DNA from: Hydractinia symbiolongicarpus
Taxonomy: Eukaryota; Cnidaria; Hydrozoa; Anthoathecata; Hydractiniidae
DNA length: 64,000 nt
NCBI RefSeq assembly: GCF_029227915.1
Contig: NC_079884.1
Span: 3,658,001-3,722,000, forward strand
Reading direction: 5' to 3'
Part shown: positions 60,701-64,000 of the stretch, piece by piece
How positions within the stretch are numbered: position 1 is the stretch's first letter
How the letters are laid out: each line of letters opens with the position of its first letter
Program-made: the position numbers and the translations under genes
Notes under the pieces: model-generated
Told to the model about the DNA's origin: nothing
What the model saw: the letters and a program-made list of their open reading frames with translations, nothing else
Databases searched by the model: none

Positions 60701-63138
60701 CAATATCTTGGAGTAACATTAGATCAACATTTGAATTTGAATTTTCATTATAATTCGGTTTACAAGAGAATATGCTCACGTGTTACATTGCTCAGTCAAA
60801 TTCGTTATACTTTACCACCAACGGTGGCAGAAACTATCTACAAATCCATGATAAATCCACTGCTTCATTATTGCTACCCTCTATTTTCTGGCTTGAACTT
60901 AACCTGGAAAATCAAGTTTCAAGCGCAACAAAATAGAGCAAAAAGGATCATTGGCACAGATTCTGCAATGTCCTGGCCGGAAATTGATCTACAAAGAAAT
61001 CGAAAAATGGTAAGCAATGTATTTAAATCGATTCACAACCTGGAACCAATTCAAAATGTTTAATACGAATTTATAGAACATCGAATCAACACACGTGGTA
61101 ACAAATCGTTACTCAGAGTACCACGTGTTCGAACCGAAGCTGGTCGCAAAACCACTTGTTATTAAGGAACCTTGCTGTTCAATAAACTTGATTTACCTTT
61201 GAGAAACGAAAAGTCATTTATTATTTTTAAAAGAAATATCAATGTAGTTAATTTGTCTTAGTTATTCAATTTATTTTTACTGTCTGTTTGTTTTTCTAGT
61301 TCAAGTCATGTTTATCGTTACTATGTATATTTTGTTTTGATTTTTGGTTTTCTTGCATTGTTTAATTTCTTTCCTCAAAACCTTGTTTGTCTCATGCTAT
61401 TTGATCCAATTTGAATCACTTTTGTATCCTGATTGCCTTTCATTTTGTTCTAAGTTTCTCTCTTTATTAATTTTGTTGCCTGAGAATGTTTTTACTAAGC
61501 AGTGTAGTAATTTATATGTATATATTTTTCTGATCATTCTATTAGTATCGTTACTATGTATATTTTGTTTTGATTTTTGGTTTTCTTGCATTGTTTAATT
61601 TCTTTCCTCCATAACTTTGTTTGTCTCATGCTATTTGATCCAATTTGAATCACTTTTTTATCCTAATTGCCTTTCATTTTGTTCTAAAATTCTCTCTCTA
61701 ATGATTTTGTTGCCTGTGTGTGAGTGTTTTGACTAATCAGTGTAGAATAATTTTCGTGCTATCCCATTCTTACGTCATCAGTGTACCAGTGTCATCAGTG
61801 TACCAGTTTGCTTTTTTCCATTTCACCTATCTAATTAATTTATTTATTCTCGATTACCTTATTTATTTATTTGTTTTTGTATAATATGTATAGAAAAAAA
61901 AAATTTACCTAAATTATTACCTATTTTAAAATTTCATTTATTACTATTTTTTGTTTCAACAGGTCCTACATTGATACCAGGATTGTAAATATTTCTGACG
62001 TAGTCAACCTGTAAAATTATAATTGTTAATAAGTGAAAACAGTGAAAAAACCCTTTAGTTTTTAGAAAAACAGTCAATTTTTTGGGAGCAACAAAACAAA
62101 TCAATCTGATCCAATAACAGGTGAAGTATTCTTGTTAATTTTGTTCCATTTTCGAACATTTGAATTTGCAAACATTTAAACAATGCAAACCTTCGATTCG
62201 AATGCGAATTTTGGTTTCCTGCATGTGCAGGTAGTTGATCCTTTAAAGAGTCATCAAAGAAGAAAAACAACAGAATCAGATGTTGAAAAGGCAAATACTG
62301 CCTTTAAACTATTTGGATTAAGATACACAAGACGAGTTTATGACATTATTTAAAGATAAATTTTTTATACTAAACAACCCAATAACCCAATTAAAAAAGC
62401 ATTATGATTGGTTATAATTTCAATTGCAATAGAAGACAATAGATTTATATGATCATATTCTGCATAAAAATAGAAGGTGTTCTACCTTCAAAATACAAAC
62501 TTTATTGTATTTTATGTTACATGATCAAATTATGCCATTTGAACATGTAAAAATGGTTATATGTGGCCAAGTCAAAATACGTACTTTTTGAAAGAGCTTG
62601 TCTATATAGTCATAAATTTTTTACTGTAGCCATAGGTGATGCACAGCTATTCGTTTCCCATGATTAATTATGGAACTATGATAATTAATTTCATAGAAAT
62701 TGTCTCAGCAATTACAGGGAATAGCTATGTTTTTATTAGAAAGTGCAGAGAACATATTGTACATAAATGTACACACAGTAAATGGTGTAGCTGGTGTGTA
62801 ACAAACATTTTACCAGTACTAAGTGTTTAGAGTGTGACATACAGAAGATTTGTAGCAAGCATACATTTGTACCATTTTACCAGCCATGTAACAGGTCTCT
62901 GAAGTAGTAACCAATAATTTTGTTATTTGTGAATATTGGAAAAAAAAACAATGAATAAAAGTTCCATATGATATGATAAAAAAATAATCAGCTAATAGGA
63001 AATATTTTCATTGAAATACATACTAAGTAAAAAAAAACTCACATTGTTATCACTATTCTTTAGTATCAACAGCAAATCATCAACTTTTCTTTCTTCAACC
63101 AAAACTTTGCACTGTACCAAAAATTCACAATCTTCCAT
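44911..63138 (-). CDS. GLMN: Glomulin homologue, diverged and shortened
   Basis: Human glomulin binds RBX1 and restrains SCF-type cullin ligases. Exons in coding order: 63043-63138, 61970-62008, 57165-57278, 55507-55606, 55118-55421, 50539-50592, 50436-50466, 49735-49818, 48804-48877, 47439-47523, 46993-47090, 46477-46540, 46166-46289, 46026-46093, 44911-45036. All joints keep phase; 486 residues against 594 in human. Best matches: CGWELVGIFF (human MGWNLVG), MSLDLLNFLLKPLED (KGLELLENSLLRIED), NESDRLMAGLNFVRFWLLKD (QNSDRIMASLNLLRYLVIKD), NENKTGVWNL (NDNQTGLWTEL), VVIPGGEAVKN (ITVSGEEIPN). Between FSKIAL and RQNAKEIF about 15 residues of the human protein have no counterpart, so a mini-exon in 48878-49734 may be missed. 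The N-terminal half is poorly conserved. Introns carry a GPCR gene, a LINE and tandem repeats. Confidence 0.83.
45040..45660. repeat. Tandem repeat (AACGAACGATAARRAAATAT)n
   Basis: About thirty units of roughly 19-21 bases built on GAACGATAA followed by A-rich and ATAT segments, in the last GLMN intron. Long open frames on the minus strand here (YRSLYFLSFVIF-type peptides) are by-products of the repeat. Variation in unit length and the A-run distinguishes units. Confidence 0.93.
45690..45830 (+). repeat. Copy 3 of GGTGGCCCG interspersed repeat
   Basis: Reads ACTAGTAGTCGGTGGCCCGT, CACAGGTTTGCCCG, GCTACTCTCGGTACCATTTT, GCGTGACAGACGGACAGACG, then ATAACGGGTATTATAATATAG. It is the best preserved of three copies and directly abuts the tandem repeat at 45040-45660. 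Confidence 0.65.
48737..48795. repeat. (AAAT)n microsatellite
   Basis: About fourteen AAAT units with one AAGT interruption, ending nine bases from the splice donor of GLMN exon 48804-48877 (minus strand). Confidence 0.92.
50593..52946. other. GLMN intron 5, part without nested gene
   Basis: AT-rich intron sequence preceding the GPCR gene. A (GT)n run followed by a G-rich tract sits at about 51888-51925. About 200 bases immediately upstream of 52947 should include the GPCR 5' UTR and promoter; no clear TATA element was assigned. No other gene was recognised. Confidence 0.5.
52947..54116 (+). CDS. Single-exon class A GPCR-like receptor nested in a GLMN intron
   Basis: 389 residues in one exon on the strand opposite to GLMN. 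Seven hydrophobic segments: about 6-31, 43-63, 78-104, 120-141, 155-181, 287-306 and 325-346. Rhodopsin-family marks are present but altered: TM2 begins NPSSVLLISLLSLH; TM3 ends AIDRLLAV (D100-R101 of the DRY motif, Tyr replaced by Leu); TM4 has Trp128; TM6 reads MWVPC instead of CWxP; TM7 reads SIVCPVVY, equal to NPxxY with Cys for Asn. The third intracellular loop is long (about 182-286) and the tail basic (KKLKRRK). The ligand cannot be predicted. No stop or frameshift is seen, and AATAAA follows at 54239-54244. The single exon suggests an expanded intronless receptor family or a retrocopy. Confidence 0.87.
   Translation: MGLYRDIILSILMIILSVTIVILNTACLLITTTSSKLRSNPSSVLLISLLSLHLFQGCVVIPCQIGELHISNHILSVLSQALFTTANCGICIHVLTIAIDRLLAVKLLASYKNQVTRKRMTISITFVWMYIIITSSIPFLTNENTALIYHETSTWRYYIIIINMVLPSAAIIVIYTMVFQTMKEKYKVNPLQDSIKSKTNLNTISTPFEVPSTLLVSPQHVMTPLPSTSDSPKIMAIVSALNQRNETENGKLSAPSQFCDNRLKSIVNRFKSNKKVEDKVIKKSIKTTFKIMLSYIVMWVPCITYKLINTRTGLKHSGNTKSLTEIIIYTVAFLDSIVCPVVYCYYNYAFKSEYKKLKRRKIGKSHHINLTIMTPVLPSRTLQQGQSKI
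54239..54244 (+). terminator. Likely polyadenylation signal of the nested GPCR gene
   Basis: AATAAA occurs 123 bases after the GPCR stop codon, on the same strand. The distance fits a short 3' UTR; cleavage would lie a few tens of bases further on. Confidence 0.5.
55607..57164. other. GLMN intron 3
   Basis: About 1.56 kb of AT-rich intron between exons 57165-57278 and 55507-55606. No coding segment, repeat family or RNA was recognised. Confidence 0.5.
58200..59914 (+). pseudogene. LINE ORF: 2A-like/zinc-finger and endonuclease part
   Basis: The upstream frame ending near 58354 is displaced from the frame that reads AGDIESCPGP and the Cys/His cluster, so the 5' part is already broken. The endonuclease runs from about 58490 and shifts by one base at a CCCCC/AAAAA run near 58833, between VCIAYKPP and NSKYIDKHFK. 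It retains GDMN and SDHDLV catalytic motifs. It ends at TAG (59912-59914) shortly after RRSKASGV, at the start of the RT domain. Confidence 0.8.
59969..61063 (+). pseudogene. LINE ORF: reverse transcriptase part
   Basis: 364 codons from LYKSLGKRSSFDNYRPISVL to the fingers, palm and thumb of a non-LTR reverse transcriptase, with the catalytic YADDT box and FSKAFNTVNH (first palm Asp region). It follows the endonuclease segment after a stop and frame change near 59915. It ends at IHNLEPIQNV* but matching sequence (GNKSLLRVPRVRTEAG-like) seems to continue briefly in another frame. Confidence 0.85.
61313..61765 (+). repeat. Two tandem units of about 233 bp in the LINE 3' region
   Basis: TATCGTTACTATGTATATTT begins both units (61313 and 61546). 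Both then carry TTGCATTGTTTAATTTCTTT, CTCATGCTATTTGATCCAAT and CCTTTCATTTTGTTCTAA. Tandem 3' UTR repeats are common in LINEs; here they also create spurious open frames. Confidence 0.85.
62009..63042. other. GLMN intron 1
   Basis: About 1 kb of AT-rich intron between the first two coding exons. No gene, RNA or repeat family was recognised. Confidence 0.5.
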
Positions 63139-64000
63139 CTAAAATTATCATTTTTATACACAAATATTGGAAAAATAAATTATTCACATTAAAGTCCAAA
63201 TCCAAAAATGCTAAATGGTAAATAAATGCATCCAAACTGTTATTGAAAATAAAGTACAGCCCCTTTAACTATACATTAGGCTTGCCTTGTCCAGTAAAGA
63301 TCTGGCTGTGCCAGATCTTTACTGGACAGAGGTAGTTTCGAGCTAGAAACCTATCTCGAGGAAATTTCAAGCTAGAAACCTATCTATGCTGCAAATGAGA
63401 TTAATCTCACTTGCCTGCACTAAACCTGGATCTTACTCTTTTCTTGATTACGATTTTTTTCTGTCTGAATTTTGTCCCACAAAAATGGTTGCCACCATTA
63501 TCGAACAAACGCCAACTTTGTTTTGTTGATTTGTGATGTCACACTGTGTACATTTCACAAGTAAACATGTTGCAGGGAATTTGAAAATATTCTTGTTTCA
63601 TTTTTACTTAATTTAAACACTGTTACTGTACAGCGTTAGGATTACCAATGTTAATTGGTCTAAATCACATTAGGATTACTTTGCAAAGTTATAACATCGG
63701 CCTCTATGAAATGCTATATACAACTGATTTTATTTAAATATCCTTATTTTAAAATAGATGTAGACTTCTTTTCTGAAAGAAGTCGGATGTATAATAATAT
63801 AACAATATGTCTTTGCTTGAACAAAAAAAATTAAATTTGTTGGAATAAAGAGAATATTATGTGGCGATTTTAACAATAGTTCATTTAAACAAAGCCTGTA
63901 CATATAAAAAGCTGGCTACTTCAAGTAATATATTATTCTGATTAAATTCAAATTAAGTATGCAAAATTTATTTTAAATCATATCTCAGGCTTAACCAATA
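63139..64000. other. GLMN upstream region to window edge
   Basis: The GLMN start codon is preceded on the minus strand by TAATTTTAG, an acceptor-like sequence, so a non-coding first exon may lie further upstream. The region contains a perfect inverted repeat (63289-63327) and a short direct repeat of AGCTAGAAACCTATCT (about 63341 and 63370). No other gene was recognised. Confidence 0.45.
63289..63327. repeat. Perfect 18-base inverted repeat with 3-base loop
   Basis: GTCCAGTAAAGATCTGGC, loop TGT, then GCCAGATCTTTACTGGAC. All 18 pairs match. It lies about 150 bases upstream of the GLMN start codon. Too short a loop for a typical miRNA precursor; it may be a cruciform site or the end of a hairpin element. 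Confidence 0.9.

Larger units (their letters stand above)
57992..61880 (+). mobile_element. CR1/L2-like LINE, broken, in a GLMN intron
   Basis: Non-LTR retrotransposon inserted antisense to GLMN. In order: a segment with FKLLLLLAGDIESCPGP followed by a Cys/His finger (CTSCSKTI, CENCKVNFHLKC); an AP-type endonuclease (GVSESHTDSS, GGVLCYIRKDISY, ILLGDMNSNYH, SYSDHDLVGI); then reverse transcriptase (NYRPISVLNVISK, FRRNRSTQHA, MDFSKAFNTVNH, HGVPQGSILGPLLF, LMYADDTVLYF). The frame breaks near 58340, 58810 and 59915 and ends early at about 61065. A two-unit tandem repeat forms the 3' region. Not competent to move. Confidence 0.87.

Noticed and set aside
61344-61598. 84-codon open frame after the LINE
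   Set aside because: Lies within the tandem 3' repeats of the LINE; hydrophobic by base composition.

Overview
This window looks like nuclear DNA of an early-branching invertebrate animal, most likely a cnidarian. It is strongly AT-rich. Its genes have many short GT-AG-bounded exons with close human counterparts, they are separated by degraded DNA and reverse-transcribing transposons, and a tRNA-derived SINE recurs. There are no operons, Shine-Dalgarno sites or bacterial features. Species is not assigned. Exon borders were placed by eye and accepted only when reading phases joined and the protein matched a known family.

Layout. 1-7008 (minus): 5' two thirds of MAN1B1, running off the left edge. 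7916-10017 (minus): complete TRMT5 (copy A). 11768-19907 (minus): a second, decayed copy of the same MAN1B1-exon-1/TRMT5 block. Copy B of TRMT5 has one nonsense codon, and its first intron holds a structurally complete DNA transposon of about 5.47 kb (13908-19375). 21477-23997 (minus): THAP-domain gene with two one-base homopolymer frameshifts. 25815-31930: repeat-rich zone with a palindrome-rich MITE, SINE copies, a PIF/Harbinger remnant, a pogo/Tigger remnant and a Penelope-like RT remnant. 32667-43914 (minus): a full harmonin (USH1C) homologue with 23 coding exons, two alternative first exons and a very long disordered C-terminus. 44911-63138 (minus): a diverged glomulin (GLMN) homologue with 15 exons. 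One GLMN intron hosts an antisense single-exon GPCR gene (52947-54116); another hosts a broken CR1-like LINE (about 57992-61880).

How the genes relate. They are ordinary housekeeping or cell-biological genes without a shared pathway: ER glycoprotein quality control (MAN1B1), tRNA m1G37 methylation (TRMT5), SCF/cullin regulation (GLMN), and a PDZ scaffold of hair-bundle or brush-border type (USH1C). The most unusual item is the transposon inside TRMT5 copy B. It has matching inverted ends, an ACAT target duplication verified against the empty paralogous intron, clustered CTTAAG-type motifs near both ends, long internal tandem repeats, and an intact multi-exon gene for a DDE-like protein of a poorly characterised family.
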